From: Cyanoderma ruficeps
Taxonomy: Eukaryota > Chordata > Aves > Passeriformes > Timaliidae
Assembly: GCA_008694505.1 (NCBI GenBank)
Contig: VZDJ01000346.1
Coordinates: forward strand, 16,905,719 to 16,969,718
DNA: 64,000 nt
Direction: 5' to 3'
This document shows, piece by piece, positions 13,354-28,300 of this stretch. Under the pieces are notes generated by a model. It was given only the letters and a program-made list of their open reading frames with translations. It did not search any database and was not told where the DNA came from. Position 1 is the stretch's first letter, and each line of letters opens with the position of its first letter. The position numbers and the translations under genes were made by a program.

Positions 13354-16300
13354 GTGAGGAATTATCAGGTTGCTAATGCTGAGACCAATACTGATAAAGG
13401 CTTATTATTTTATCAATAGAGACTTGGAGGGATTGTGTCATGGGCTGGGCATGAAAGATGTGAAATATTGTAGACTGTACAAACATCTGGTAAACTGTGA
13501 CTGTAATGGGGGAAAATGAAGAAGCAAGGAGATTTAAATTTTCATTTCTTTAGTTTCAGGAACAGTGTCACATATTTTCATGTAAGTTAGACGTGTCTTC
13601 TTGCATCTTTCTCCAACCACACAAATCTTCTTTTATTTCTTGTGCTCATCACACAATGAAAACAGCTAACAGGTAAAAATTGAGGCACTTGTTTAAAAGT
13701 AGGGATCTATTGTGAACTGTTAATCGTCTGCTTTGCATCTACAGATAGGGAGAGAAATACAATATTTAAAATGATCAAGCTGCCATTATTTTCAAATGTT
13801 TACTTATAAATACATCTCTGCTACATTCATCAGACCTGATCCAGTAGCTCTTGTTGAGTTAAACAGAACCTTTGCTGCAGATGTCAACAAGAAGTAGATC
13901 AACTCTGACATGTACAGGTCGTTTATCTTCAAAACACTTTGCAAATATCAGAAACCAAATTTTCTGCATTAACTTACTTTTTCTGTAACACAACTAACAT
14001 CAGTGGAATTGCCTGAAGGGTATCTTATTAGGTCCCTGACATACAAATCTATCTTGCAGTGACAGATTTAAATATATATTCCACACCACGGCTATTGCAG
14101 TTTCAAACTATTGCTCTCTTTTTATTAATTCATTGTATTTTTCTATAGGCTACAAACTGAGAGAAAAAAAAATGCATCTTATTTAAATTTAAAGCAGAAA
14201 AAAGATTATCAAGTCAAGAGCACTGCTACAGACTCATTTGTTTTTATGATGGATTATTCAAATGCATGTTGCTTAAAGCACCATTTTTAACCAGGAAATT
14301 AATTTCTTTATGATTACAATCCAAGCTTAAACTTTTGCTGCCACAGCATAAATGCAGAGAGATGTAATGATCCCCGAGGGAGCTGGTGGGTGTTGGTTTA
14401 GTTAGTATCGAAGTCAGGGCAGGCTGGAGAAAAGGTTTGATAGTATTGTGTTTAACAAGTTACAAGGCTAATGAGGGGGTTTTGTAACAACACAGAGTAG
14501 CTGGGACTCCAGCTGGCTTCTGTGGTCCACCTTGTACTGTGAGCATTTGAAGGGCAGATATTATTATTCTTTGTAAGTGTGGTACTGAGGAAGTCAGGAT
14601 TTAGTCATTACCAGTCCTGTTTTTGCTGGCAGACATCAAGACATAAGATAAGACCAGCAGTTTATTGGTACAGCTCAATCTATTGCTTCAGACCACCACC
14701 CCCAAGATCCATCCTGTATTGAATATAAATCACCTCCAAATTACTGACTCATATCCACTGCAGGTCATCAAATACATTGTGGAGATTGTGATATGATCCT
14801 ATAGATTAATTTCAGTTCCTACCAGAGCTGAGCTCATCCAGGACAGTTACAAGTAACTCTTAATGGCACTGGTTGTTTTAACTTCCAGTCATCTGGGCAG
14901 TTAAAGACCAAGCAGGCAGAGTGTATGAACCACCCTGTTAATTCTCAGGCATCCCTTGTAGTCAAGGATGAAACACACTTACCTAATATGCCAGAAGAAA
15001 GTCTGTCCTGCTGTCAGTTTTCCTTCATCCATCTTATGCCTATGACTCAGAGCACATGATCCCAAGCTTATGACCACAGCCACAGGCAGAACTTCACTGT
15101 TTAAACTCTAAACTTGATAACAGACAAGCCTCTGACTTTTGCTGCTGTAGTTGTTATCCCCTGTGTTACATCTCGTGTCCCTTTGTCCACTGTTCTCTTA
15201 AAAATGGGTTTTGACTCATCCTAAACAAGTTTTACCCCCTCACCTCCACCTGCTCAGCATCTCAGCTATGGTAAAGCACAGTGGTGCTCCCAGAAGATAG
15301 AGGTACTGATCTCACACACTACATTGACGACCTGTGTCTACCACCACAGGTTAGATTCCTGTTGTGGCAACTTCCTCCTTCCATGAGAACATGGAAGCAT
15401 CTAATGGGCCAAAGCAACCAGAAGTGCAAGGAGTTAAAGTATGAGGTATTGAATAGCTGTAAGGGTTCCTACACTGTTCCACCTCACCTATCCCAGTGCA
15501 AGGCATAAATTGTCCTATAGGCTAGATCCAGTCTGTGTGCTACAAGTGGGATGGACCCCGGTCCTGGGCAGCAGAGATAGATACTGCTGTTTCCCCCACA
15601 CAGTACAGTGGAGAGGAGAGCACTGAGGGAGGGGAGGCTTGGAGAGTTCAGAGTTTATAACCCTTTATTGCCTGCATTATTGGAGGCTGCTTGACTCTAT
15701 CCTCTAGGTATTCACAATTGCTAGAGGAGCAAGCTCTCAACCTCTTCCCATGGTCACACTGAAAATCACTTGTTCAAGAACAGCTGTGAAGACAGGCCAC
15801 TTACACAATCCACATGTAACTTGTCCAAGTTACTTTGTGCACGCAATGTTCTTCCCCTTCAAAAACATCTCTTTGTTATGCTCTCTCATGAGATGTCATG
15901 AGAGAAGTATGGCATGAGCAGTGGGATAAAAAAAAAAAAGGGTAATTCCAGGGTGATTATCAGAAAAGTCTTCAAACAGCCTGTGACAGTCCTACCAACT
16001 CCCAGAAAGCATGAGGCAAAACCAGAGGCCTTTGTGTATAACAGTAAGAGCTGGAAAATACTCTGGAAGACTGCTGTCTCCCAGGAAGAGAAGCAATACA
16101 GTGAATGTCCTGTCAGGCTTTGCAGGTTGTGCTGCAAGGACAGCAGCGTGTCCGAGCTCCAGTGCCCGGCGCAATGAACCCTGCGGGTTCCAGCCCCACC
16201 TCACACAGTGCCAGGTGCTGTGTCCCCCCCAGCTGCTGCTGCCCCTCGCCGGGGCAAGCAAATGAAACCTGAAGCCTGGTTGCCAAGAGTTATATAAAGA

Positions 16301-19300
16301 AATTTGCCAAATGGGCACTCCAGAAAAACAAGAACATTAAAAAGAATAAAATAAGAGAGAGGCAAAAGTTGACAAACTTCTCAATTTCCTCTTCTAGGCA
16401 ACACTCATGTCTCTTCTCAAAAAGAAGGGAATAGTTTCAGTGAAAAGAACCCACTGCAGTGGCTGTCCTGTACTGCCTTCATGAAAAACTATTTGAGGCA
16501 CACAGCCAGCTGGCTCATATGGCCATATTAAAAACAGAAATGTGTGAGGCATTTTCTAGGATTCTTATTGAAATACCCTAGGAACCCTAGGAACACCCTG
16601 CCCCTCTTATCCCTTCCCCCTCCCCCCCCAAAACAAAAGAAGTAGAGATTTTCAGTGTTCCTAACTAGTGATTTTTGATGTTTGACTGAAATGTTAGGAA
16701 AAATTTGGTCCTAGCTGGGCTGCTGTGGCACACGAACTCTGAAAACTTAAATTAGGTAAGGTACATTAGGTAACACTGATTCACAGCTGAGTAACTGGGG
16801 CAATAAAGACCATGTTCTGTATTTCATTGACTTCTTGAGTCCAAAGAGAACCAAGAAATGAAACAATGAATTTTCCAGGGAAGCCAGGTTCTTGGCCTGG
16901 CAAAAGTAGTCATGGCCCTATTGCTTAATTTCTACCCTTCCAAGCCTGGAAGCAAAGCAGGCTGGCCATTGCTGCTGCTGAGACAAAGGGTCTGGGACTG
17001 TGGGGAGGCAGCAGCTAACACTGAGAGCAAAGGCACCAGCTGTTGGTTGTTGCCCTGGCAGTGCCAGGAGGATCAGGCTCTGCTCCTCTGGACTCTGCCT
17101 TTGAAGGATGTCCCAGCTCTGCCCTTTCTTCCAACCTGCTCTCCCCTAGAGACTGCAAGCTCTGATCTGCAAAGGAAGCTTTAAGTGGGCTGTTGACATA
17201 GATGAGACAGGAACTGACCTGCTCTGACTAAATCAATAAGCAACAACACGAGGGTAGAAATAAGCAGAGGAGGACCCAAAACTGACTTCTGAACTCCCAT
17301 TAAATACATGAGCAGGGGCTCGCCCTGCAGAAGCTGGTTTCACACAGATTCATGGGATCTCAGCACTTCAGAAGACTAGCTCTAGATCTTGCCATCTGTC
17401 CCTGATCCCAGTTCATTTTCTTTAAAATCCAGACACAAGAACTTTGAAAGTCTTGAATCAGATCCAGGTTGAGAAACTATAATGAGATGAAATCTGAAGG
17501 GCACCAGGAGTTTCCCATAGCAGTTTAGATGTAAAATGTCTCCTTATCATTATTTCTGACAAATGATGCTTATAAACTCTGTGACATTGGTTGGTACCTC
17601 GAAATAGCATTTACTGTGGTCACCAGTATAGCTGTCCATCTCTCAGCTTTAATTGCACTTACGCAGTTCCACTCCTGGAAAATCTCAGACTCTTTCAGAA
17701 ACCAGATATGCTGCTATCCACGTTGCCTTCCAAAAATATAAAATGCCTTACCACATCCTATAGCTGTTCAAATCCCTCTTGGTGCCTCATTTTTGATCTG
17801 AAGAGTCCTTTAATTTCAACACATAATTCTATTTTTCATGACTTCTAGAATTCCTCATTTTAGCACACAGTAAGTTTCTGGAGATTATCAGCCTGAACTA
17901 CAAAGCATGTATATGAGGACTTAAATACATAAATTCAAAGACAGTGGGTCTGTTTTTCTTACCAGTCTGATTCCTCACTGAAGCCACCACAATTCATGGG
18001 TCTCTGAGATCATGAATGGCAGTGCAACATGCTGGGAAAATCAAATCAGGCAGACCAAGTAAAAGGAGAAGCAAGAATGCTTGAAATTATTTCTGTGTTA
18101 TTAAAGAAATAATGTATATTCCATTCATGCACAAAGGCCCGCACTTTCAAATAATGCACGTCAGCAGAGGTTCATTGAGCCTACTGAAGGCTTGGGTATG
18201 CCTCATGCAATGCAATAGGAGAGGAGGGTATTTCTAATGAAGTCAATAGATATTTATAAGTAGAAAAGCAATCAGAGGATTCATTTTTTTCTTGAAGATT
18301 CTTTTTGTTTTACAAGGGAAGGGCTTGTATTATCTAATTTGAACCTGAGTGAAGAAAGACAACTTGTGTAAGAATGGTGCATATATAGAAGCCTTGCATG
18401 TTTCCACAGGACATCTGGGAATGTGACCATGGGTGCAGTTTCACACTACAGCTGAACGTGCTACTCAACTTTCATGTTTTCTGACAAAAAACGGGAGGCC
18501 AGACATCTTTTTCTTCCACTTTGACCATGTGGTCCCTGCTTCACCTTGTGCTGGCTCAGCTATTTTACAGAATCACAGAATATTCTGAGTTGGAAGGGAC
18601 CCAGAAGGATCATTGAATCCAACTCACATGAATGGCCCATCTGGGGATTGAACTCATCATCTCCATTGTCAGCACCAGGCTCTGACCAAATTAGGCTCTT
18701 CACTGAGCTGCTTCAGCTCACTCACTAAAAATGTGTATCTGCCTTATTCATATTCTTCTGTTTAGGCAGATGAATTTCTTCAAAATAGGGTCAAAAGAGT
18801 GCTCAGCATCAGGCAGAGAGAGGGAGGAGTGCAGGACAGTGCTGGGAACTGAGGGGAGGAGGAAGGACAGGGAAGGGAGCATCATGTCAGGCAGCTGATG
18901 TCAAGAAATCCTGTCCTTATTAGCCAAAATGCAGGATGAAAGCAAGAATGCACACTGTTATGGGAAATTTGCTAAGCATCTAACACACTGAAAGTGAAAT
19001 TAGAGGAAATGTTGAGTCTTTCCATTGACGTAACTCTGACGTGCTCATACATTGGAAATACAAACTGGGCTGTGTTTGCTTATTTCTTAAAGTCTGTGAC
19101 TCCCTCTGGTGACAAACCCTCTCAGTAGATATAGTGCACTCCCAAGTGCTGCAAAGGTTCTTCCTGCTCAGGATGACTCAGTGTCCCAGGCTGCAGAGCT
19201 AATCCTGTGGTTATCTGTAAGGTTCTTCCAGGAGGGCAGGCACTGCTACTGTAGGCTTCTCAAGGCTTCAGAATTATGCTCATCTCCTTATCCTTTTAGT

Positions 19301-22300
19301 TTTATGCCCAGGAGAGGCAGAAATCACCTGTACTCTTCACATTCTGTCTCTGGAGATGGGGAGGGACCATCCCTCAGGTGCCTCCCTCGTCTGCCACCTC
19401 AGGTGGGACTAAGAGCATGGAGGTCAGCAGAATTGTGTATACATGTAACAAATTCCATACAAAGCCTTTGTGGTAGGGCACTGGCTATGCCTAGAAATGA
19501 TAAATGCATCTAAGACAAGCAGTCCAAAGCTACTTGCCTTGCTTGAGAATATGACCATGTGGTATTCTCATCAAGATTAAACATCCTTCCCCCCTCACAG
19601 CAAATTAGTCATTAGGCCCAGGGCTTTTCAAGGCTTTTTTGGCTGGTAGTGGGATTTTTTTCATTTTAGAGTATCTGGCATAGGAGAACAACTGTGATGT
19701 AGCTCAGCATAAGTGATGTTTCTATCATTTCAAAGGGTGGGCATGCCCTGGATTCTGGAGGGAGACATACCTGCAAAAGAGAGGATGAGAGAGCATTAAC
19801 ATTTCTGTAATATTTTTGCTCAGGAGAAAGGAACTGGAGCTGACCTGAGGCCATGGCACACCAGCACAACTGACAAAGTGGTCCCAGGGAGTGTCTTAGC
19901 ATAGCTCCAAGTGTGCTGAGGGGTACTCATGCATAAGCCCAGTTTGGAGTCTCTCCCAGCTTTAGTCTTTAGGCAGCCTGCAGACATGCTGTCAGCCCAG
20001 ATAAATGTGTACTCCTTAACCCCCAGGAATTACACCCAGGTTCTCCAAGAACCACGGTCAGCCCTTGATTACAAGACTTGGAGAGTCACTAAATATATGT
20101 GAACAATATCTATGAACGTGAAAATGTCCTCAGTTCATGAATACAAACCAAATAAATTACCTGCAAAAGATTCAGCAGGGAAATCTATGTCACTTGAAGG
20201 TCAGTAAATTCCTACTAATTAAGTTCTTACCAAAAGTAACATCTCAACATTTAGTTATTTAGTGTTATTTAGTCAAACTCCAAAAAAGACAGAGCCTCTT
20301 TCAACTGCTGAAAAATCCTGCTGGTGATTAGACTATCAGCATTTTCCTGAATTTGTTTACAGAAGGTCTGCGGTCCTGTCTCAGTTACAATCAAAATTTT
20401 CTAATGGCTGCAAAATTTACTTACTTGTTATGGCTTCTGCTCTTCTGCCTTGCACAGTCCCAAGCTGGAAGAGTCTAGTAATTTACTGCTTCAGGTGTTT
20501 CTTTTGTCAATCTGGTATTTCATATCTGTGACACAGAAGAAACCAATCAACTTGCAGAAATACTAACCAGGCTGAGAAATAGCCTTACTTCAGCTAATGA
20601 CTCCAAGTGCTTCTTCACCCATGCTTCAAATGCCAGTGTTGTACATTATCTGACACCCCTGTGACCACAGTTTTAAAGTGACAATCTGCTAATTAGGTCA
20701 AAATTTAACCTTTCACTGCCCTAAATGCAATCCAGCACAAAGGAGAGGTTAACCTCTAGGTATAGATAACAAGCATTTGATGTCAGGGATCAGAAAATTC
20801 ATGTTCCACTACCCACGGTACTACAGAACTCAAAAACCCAGTCCAGAGTACTACCAGGACAGATTTATTTTCTGGAAGACTAAAAAAAAAAAAGAGGTGG
20901 CTAATGCAATGGGATGGCTTGTCCAGACGAAGCCTCAAAGGAAAGGGAGGGATACTTAGAGTAAACTAGAAATAAAGCCAACTCAACCCATGCCCAGAAC
21001 AGTCAGCCGCTGGTTGCAAATCATAGCAAGACCACAAGAGGGAAACACAACCCAAGAGTTCACATTTCATGCCAAAATTTGAGATCACAGCCCACAGCAG
21101 CTGAAGGAGTACACAGCATGTACCATATCAGCAGGCACTGGGCTTAATCTAGTCTTAAATTAGCAATAAAATGGTATCACTAACTAATACTGTTTATTTC
21201 TACCCTTGTTTTGTAATGGCCTACCTATTCTCAGATAAGAGATAGGGAGAAAAGCAGGATTACTCTCTCTTACAGACAGACAAATTATTGTTCTTCCCAT
21301 TTTCCTGGGCATGAAAAGTAAGACAGTGTGCCAGACTTCTTTACACCAAGATGAAACAGGTGATGGAACTTATTTCCATCTCTCTTAGGCTTTTAGAGGT
21401 CTTAAGCAAAGATTTGTATCACATAAGGTGTTAATACAAGTTGAGGTACTCCCTGATCTCTGGAAATCTCCAGAACAAACTCTGCCACACCTTTCCCTCC
21501 TTTCACCTGTCAGCTCTCAGGCTGATGGTCCATACAGGACAACACAGCTTCAACTCCAGCAGTACCAGGTGTGAAAATCTTGTTCCAAAATCCCTAAGGA
21601 AGAGTCCCTCAGAAAACGTCACAGGATCTTTCAATGGCTCAAAATGTTGAAACAGAGACAGGAATAAAACACCTTTAGAAAGTAATCACAGCTTCTCCAC
21701 TTTTATATTGACTTTCTTTCCTGGGTTCTATTTTTAGGATAAACTGTTTCACAAATGAGAAAGAGAGGGAAGGGAAGGGAAGGGAAGGGAAGGGAAGGGA
21801 AGGGATTTTGAAGAGAAGTCTTCCCTCTGCAGCAAACAACAGTCCCTCCAAAGCCTTTAACTCTACAGAGCAGCCTACAGAGAATGTAACTGGCTTGTCT
21901 GGGGGAGGTGAGGAGGACTGCCAGGATGACAAGCCCTGGTTTGGAGGGTCAGCAGGAATATGGTTTGTTTTTCACAGGCCAAGCAACTGCCCTCAGCAGC
22001 TTCTATACCAGACCCAGAATTACAGCATATTTTACACAAAGGAATTCATTGCACAGAGAAAGGCTGGACATGAAAATCCTCCCCCATCTCCCTTCCTTGT
22101 CAGAGAACATGGTCCATTTGTGAAATAATGCCATGTTGCATTTCTAGTCAAGATTCATCCAGCTTTTCCAGTCTTTGAATCATACCCTGCTTCCTTTCTA
22201 TTATCACACATTTTTCCACCTGCATGGGTTTGCAGAGCATGATGAGATCAGCTCTTAACCTGCTCCCAAAATGTCACTTCATAAGCTCTTTATCAGCCTC

Positions 22301-25300
22301 TGGGATCTTTTCTGAATTTCTGAAATATTGAAAAGTGACTTTTGCACTTTCTGCATGGGTTTCACACATGGATTTGGAAAGAACAATTTCTTCTTGCATT
22401 GAGATCAACAACAAAATTAAACCATACATTCTCTAGCTATGCCATTTGATGGTCAGTAGAATCATAAAATCATAGAATGGTTTGGAAGGAACCTTAAAGA
22501 TCATCTAGTTCCAATCCTCCTGCCATGAACAGAGACCCCTTTCCACTAGACCAGGTTGCTCAGAGCCCCATTCACCTGACCTTCCACACTTCCAGGGATG
22601 GGACATCCACAACTTCTTTGGGCTCACCACCCTCACAGTTTGGAATTTCTTTCTCATATCTAATCTAAATCTACTCTCCGTAAGTTAAACTCATTCCCCC
22701 TTGTCCTGTCACTACATGTCCTGGTAAAAGTGTCTCTCCATTTTCCTTGTAGGTTCCCTCCATGTACTGGAAGGCTGCAATTAGGTCATCCCAAAGACTT
22801 TTTTTCCAGACTGAACAAAACGAAATCTCTCAGCCTTTTCTCATGGGAGAGCTTCTCCATCCTGCTAATCATCTTGGTGGCCTCCTCTAGACTTGCTCCA
22901 ACAGGTCCATGTCCTTCCTCTGTCAAGGACCCCAGAGGTGGAGGCCGCACTGCAGGTGGGGTCTCACCAGGGCAGAGTGAAGGGGCAGAATCCCCTCCTC
23001 GACCTGCTGCCCACTCCTTTTGATGCAGTCCAAGACAGGTTTGACTTTCTGGCCTGTGAATGCCCATGGCTGGGTCATGTCCAGTCTCTCATCCACCAAC
23101 ACCCCCAAGTCCTTCTGGGCAGGACCGGAATCCAGTACAAGCAGGCACCCTCTCATCAGCTCCTGGCTCAGACCCACAGCTTCAGATGAATATTTAAGGA
23201 GTTTGGCTTTTAGAAATATACACTAGCTTTTACAGTATTTTTAAGACCTAGATAGAGATGATTAAAATTTCTGTTGCTTGGCTGCTTTTAGTCTTTTCTC
23301 TTCCTATTTACCTGTGGAAGCTGGTGTTAAAAATGAAGAGCCTGAGTGAGCCAGCACACACCACATCATTTCCTCCTTGTCCATCCCTTTAGCACTGCTT
23401 CCTCCCTTCAATGTGAACTGAAGATCAGCCCTTTATCTTCCTCAGCTTGGGCACTGACCTTCCCTCCAAAGGGCATCCTGACCAACAGGGTGAGTCTGCC
23501 CTCCGCAAGAGAGTCCAAGCATGGAAGGGTTTTTTCAGCATAAAGAGACAGACTAAGCTCAGTTCACATAACTGGAACAGAAAGGTGCCAAACAGCTAAA
23601 ACTACGTTTTATGTGCTGCAATTAATGTGTAGCACTTCTCATCTGCTATCACTCCACAGAACAGCCCATGACATGCTACCTCTGACTACAGAAGCAGAAG
23701 GCAAATCAGGAATGAGTGGGCAGTATTTTTCAGAAAAAAAATGAGACCAATGTAATGATCAGTTTTAAAGCAATCATGGGAAGGTACTTTCTCCCTGCCA
23801 CATTAAAAAAATCATTGAGCTATTTGCCACAGGATATTTATTATAAGGGCCAAAGATATAAATGGGTTTTAAAGGCACAAGGCTAAATGGTGAAGGGAAG
23901 AATGACTAGTGGCTGTTCACAAGGGGACGGGATGCAGTGCTTGGCTCAGGTAAGCACTAAAACCATTGCTGTGAGAGGCTGGAAGTGGCTGCCTGGGTCA
24001 GTCACCCTCAGTACACCTCAGTTCCCTGAACATTTTCTGCTGGGGCTTGGAGGCACCACCCTTGGTGAGACAGGTTATTGATCTTGTCTCATACTGCTGT
24101 TCTGTCCTCACCTCTGTGGCTGACATTCCCTCCCTTGGCTCTCCATACACTGAACGACAGCCTTGTCCCCTTCTGGGCAGCAGGCACAGACACAACTGGC
24201 TGCCACTGCCACGTGAGATCCTCCTGGCTGAGCCAAGAGGCTGTGGCACTGCTTCCCACTCCAGGGCAAGGCTCATTGCCAACACGGGAAGGGAACATGA
24301 GGAGAGGCTCTGGAAGGCTGCCCGTGTTCAGTGATGGCCCTTTGGTGCGGGAGAGTTGTGTGTCTCCTCCCCACTTCTGCTGGGGGGGAGAAAAAAATCT
24401 TCTTCTTAGGATTTGGTTCCAAATGAAGATGAGAAAATAATCTTTAGTTGTGCCTCCAATTTCCTGCATAATGCAAGGCAACATTTTATGCTACTTGTGG
24501 AAGGAAATAACATTTCTTTTTGACTAATTGCTGCCTTGTAGCTTTAGACTACATGCACAGTGAGAGACTGTCTCTTCCAACAGTGAAAGTGCTTATACAG
24601 AGCTATACAGGAACCTGTGTAATAGGGTCTTGATCTCATTTAAAGAAATCTCAGCACTACCATAATAAATGCAATGATTTTACCTCTGACAGATACTCTG
24701 TGCATGACCTTTCAAAAAAAAGCATTGCAGTAATTGCAAAACAAGTTTCTTGTATCAACATACAAATGCCATCTGTCAAAAAATGAAGGCAAGAATTGTG
24801 TCATATTAAGTGCCAAGGTCTATGTCAAGATCTGTTTCAACATATTTACATTCCTCTCATTCCGAATGCATCTGCATACCCTGAACACAGAGTCACTAGG
24901 AATGGAATCACTAGGAACAATTAATAAACACCTGTTGCCTCCCCTGGCACTTTGCCTCTGTGTGCATAAGTTTCCCAATACCGAAAGACTGGCTTATTTA
25001 TCTGCTTTATAGCTAATAATGCTTAAAGTGTAGGAATAGAAATTGCTGTTGTATATAATTCTCATGTTGTAACAGCCTCTCTGAAAGGGAAAGTTTTTAG
25101 CTTTTCCTAATGATTGTCAGATTCCTCATCTCTCTTCTGGAAATTCATCCCATGGCTACTGTGCCTTCAATGTGAAATAAAAAGAAATCAGTAGGAAAAA
25201 AAAAGAAACCCCGTGAACTTCTCTTTCTGAGTGTGTTTAGTTGTACATACTGCATTGAGAGAAGTGTAGCATGATGCTTTATTTTCTGTTTTTTTGGAAG

Positions 25301-28300
25301 GGGATGAAGGTGAAAAGGGAGACAGAGGAGAAGTAGGCAAACAAGGAAAGGTTGGACCCAAAGGACCAAAAGGTATTTATGATGGCTTGTTGGCTACTGC
25401 TGGTATATGGATATCATTATACACAACTGTACGGATGCATATGATTGGTGTTTAATGCTTTTCATTCCAGTTTCACTGGTGGATTTCACAATCCTGTCAA
25501 ACATTAATTGGTGAACATAAAAATACTTACCTTGTTTCAGTTCCTACTGATACTTAAGACAAATGCATATGGCTGTCATGAGTATGATTCAGAAAACCTA
25601 GATCATATACATAATCAGAAAAATTACTCTTACTGAAATTAGCCTTTAGCTGAAAAAAAAAAAAAAAGGAAGTTCCTCTGATCAAACAGCATCCCAGATG
25701 AGAACAAGAAGTTGCAGATGTTTCAGAACTTGGCTCAATTAAATATGTACCATATCCACAGTATGACCTGGGCAGATCATTTGGAGGCATCAGATGTGAC
25801 CATGTCAGCCTTGTTTGCATATTTAATTTGACAGCTTAATTTGTCTTTAGAGTTTAATGATAATGCAGATCCAAGGTCTTTCTTCCTTGACTGTGGCTTG
25901 AGGCTAATCAGGAAAGTTTTTACTTTTATAGAAACTTTAAAATCATTCTGTTATTATTATTATTATAAACTTTTTCCATTTTTAAATGCATTCTTATGAT
26001 TTTGCTTCTTACCTTAAAATGAACATCAGATAAGCTACAAGGAATTCAGGGAATCAACCATTTACAAAGCATTTTATTAATATTAAATTCCTTTTGCAAA
26101 CTGAGATTCCCTAAATTCGCCTGTCATCATTAGACAGCAAATTCAGAACTTACACTGTTTATTTATCAATTGACACCTGTTATTTTGGTGCTCTGAAGAC
26201 TGGGAAAACACATACACCAAAATTAGTAGCTCCCTACTTGCAGTCCTGCTTTGAGAAGGACTCCCAGCAAAGCTGCAAGGACTTAGAAAAGTGTTTTGAC
26301 TGGGGTGGAGAAAAATAAAAGCTGTCAGCCTGGTTTGACTGTGAAGCAAATCACTAGAAGTTTTAGTTTCTATTTTCTCTAAGACAATATGATCTTTGAA
26401 CAGGAAAGTCTATTAAGGTTCTCTGCAATGTCCTATTATAGTACCCCACAGGAGCAGAGATCTGGCTGTACTCTTCCAGATATCTTCAGGGCTGTGCTCA
26501 TTCCACTTTGCCACACACCCAGACTGGCTACACTCAGTAAAACAGCAGCAGTAGAGACCTAAACAGTGCCTCAGAAAAGAAATTACAGCAACCACCTATA
26601 CTCATTTCCTCTTCATTTCTTCTCTTAGGAAACAAAGGACCAGTGGGTGACGTTGGTGACCAGGGAATGCTTGGTAAAATTGGTCCAATTGGTGGAAAGG
26701 GTAAGCTTTGGCATGGGAATTTTCTGGGGTTTTTTTCCCTCGAGGTAAATATGTGCTTTATGAGGGCTCCAGATATGGAGCAATATTACATAATAGTATG
26801 ACCAATGCTCTCCAAATAAAGTTATGCGTAAAGATTGGTGATGAGAGCTAACTGAAATACTCTAGTTTTATTTTCCACATGCTACATATCCAACTAATTT
26901 GGCTAAAATAATTTCTTTTATGAGTTAAGACATCAATCCTCCTTGATGGATCTAGTTGAAGGTATTTCTGCTGATTGCATGGAGGTTGGACTAGATGACC
27001 TTTAAAGGTCACTTCCACCCCAAACTATTCTATGATTCTCCGGTAAAAGAGGAAGGGAAAAATCCAGTTCCTGCAAAGTGAATCGTCTGAATACTCTGAG
27101 ACAAATTTGTGCCTTTGATTTGGATACTGAAAGCCCAAGTCAATGTCCTGTTGCTGCTGAGGATGCCACACCTTGTTACCTGCACTGCTGTGGGTCACAT
27201 GAGCAAGCAATGCACAGGACATCCCTGTCCTGGTAAGGAACGAATTCAGATAAACAAGGATGGCAACTACTTGCAAATCATGCTAGACTCCAAATCTGCC
27301 TGGACAACAATTTCATGAAATTGTGTGCTATTTATCTTGAGAAGAAGCTCAGGCATTCCTTTTTGATATTCTTGAACAGCTACTTAAGAAGGAACATTAC
27401 TTCTGCCACAAGGAGACCTGCCTTGAAAGCCGATCAGGGACACCACCATTGCTGGGAGAACTGTGGGGTCTCTAACCAGCACATCAGCTTGGGTATTCTG
27501 TTGAGTAGGTGGAACAGTCTCTCTGGAGAGCTTCTCAAACCACTGTTTTAATACACTTTTCAAGGCCTCTAGCCAGCCTCAGTATCAGACAAAAAGAAAA
27601 AAAAATTGACCTGAGGGATTAATTTTCAGAAGTACCTAGAAAACTGAAAACTCAGAGTTATCTCCTAAGATGTCTTCAATCCCCAAAGGAGACAAAAATA
27701 TTCTCACAAGTTTCTTTTCTTTATCTGAAAGCAGACCAATGTTCTGAGCCTTTAAATCAAGCTCTCTTTTAATCTGAATGCCCAATTTATTGTCCCCTTA
27801 GAGTTTTTTCTCATCTTCTTCATTTGTGGAAGCAAAGGTCACTAAGTCACTCTTTAAAACTATGATTAAACATTCGAGTTCTTAATGAAGCAACCCTGAA
27901 ATTCCAGCTGGCAAGTGTGCAGTGTCAAGCACCGCTAATTAAAATGACAGCCAACATCTTTTAAAAAATTCTTTTAAAAATTATTTTTAAAAACACAACC
28001 ATATTAAGTAAAAAGTATATAAAAACATGGTCATCAATAAGGCTGAACAAGTATTAGTATGTTTTGACCTCTGAAGGTTTTATTCATAAAAGAGCTGGCA
28101 TGAATTTAAGATGAAGTCCAGCTGTTCCTGACCCAAATTACAACTGAGATTTTTAAAGAGCTGGTCACTTCCAGTTATATAGAAGCAGAGCATTTGGAGA
28201 AGTATTTCTATCATTTTTATAATTTACAAAAGAGGCGGAAAGCAGTTGGATGCAAATAAACCACATTTCCATAAACTAAACTGAAATGCTGTTCTTTAGT

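Larger units (their letters stand above)
13354..25300 (+). other. COLEC10: COLEC10 intron 1
   Basis: A phase-1 intron of about 11.9 kb, from GTGAGG to TTTTTTTGGAAG. It contains a CR1 3' end (18567-18721), a longer CR1 fragment (22458-23190), a GGGAA microsatellite (21767-21804), a small GC-rich patch at 16130-16260 followed by a TATA-like sequence at 16291, and a 10-bp-arm inverted repeat at 15882-15905. A GC-richer stretch at about 23900-24400 has open frames in several phases (up to 131 residues) but nothing recognisable. No other gene is seen inside. Confidence 0.85.

Noticed and set aside
15882..15905. Inverted repeat with 10-bp arms and a 4-base loop
   Set aside because: Real, but short enough to occur by chance several times in 64 kb; nothing around it suggests function.
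22730..23226. Open frames of 68-98 codons on both strands
   Set aside because: These are pieces of a CR1 LINE ORF2 end and its antisense shadows.
23887..24484. Open frames up to 131 codons
   Set aside because: GC-richer intron sequence with open frames in several phases on both strands, no known domain; not supported as a gene nested in COLEC10 intron 1.
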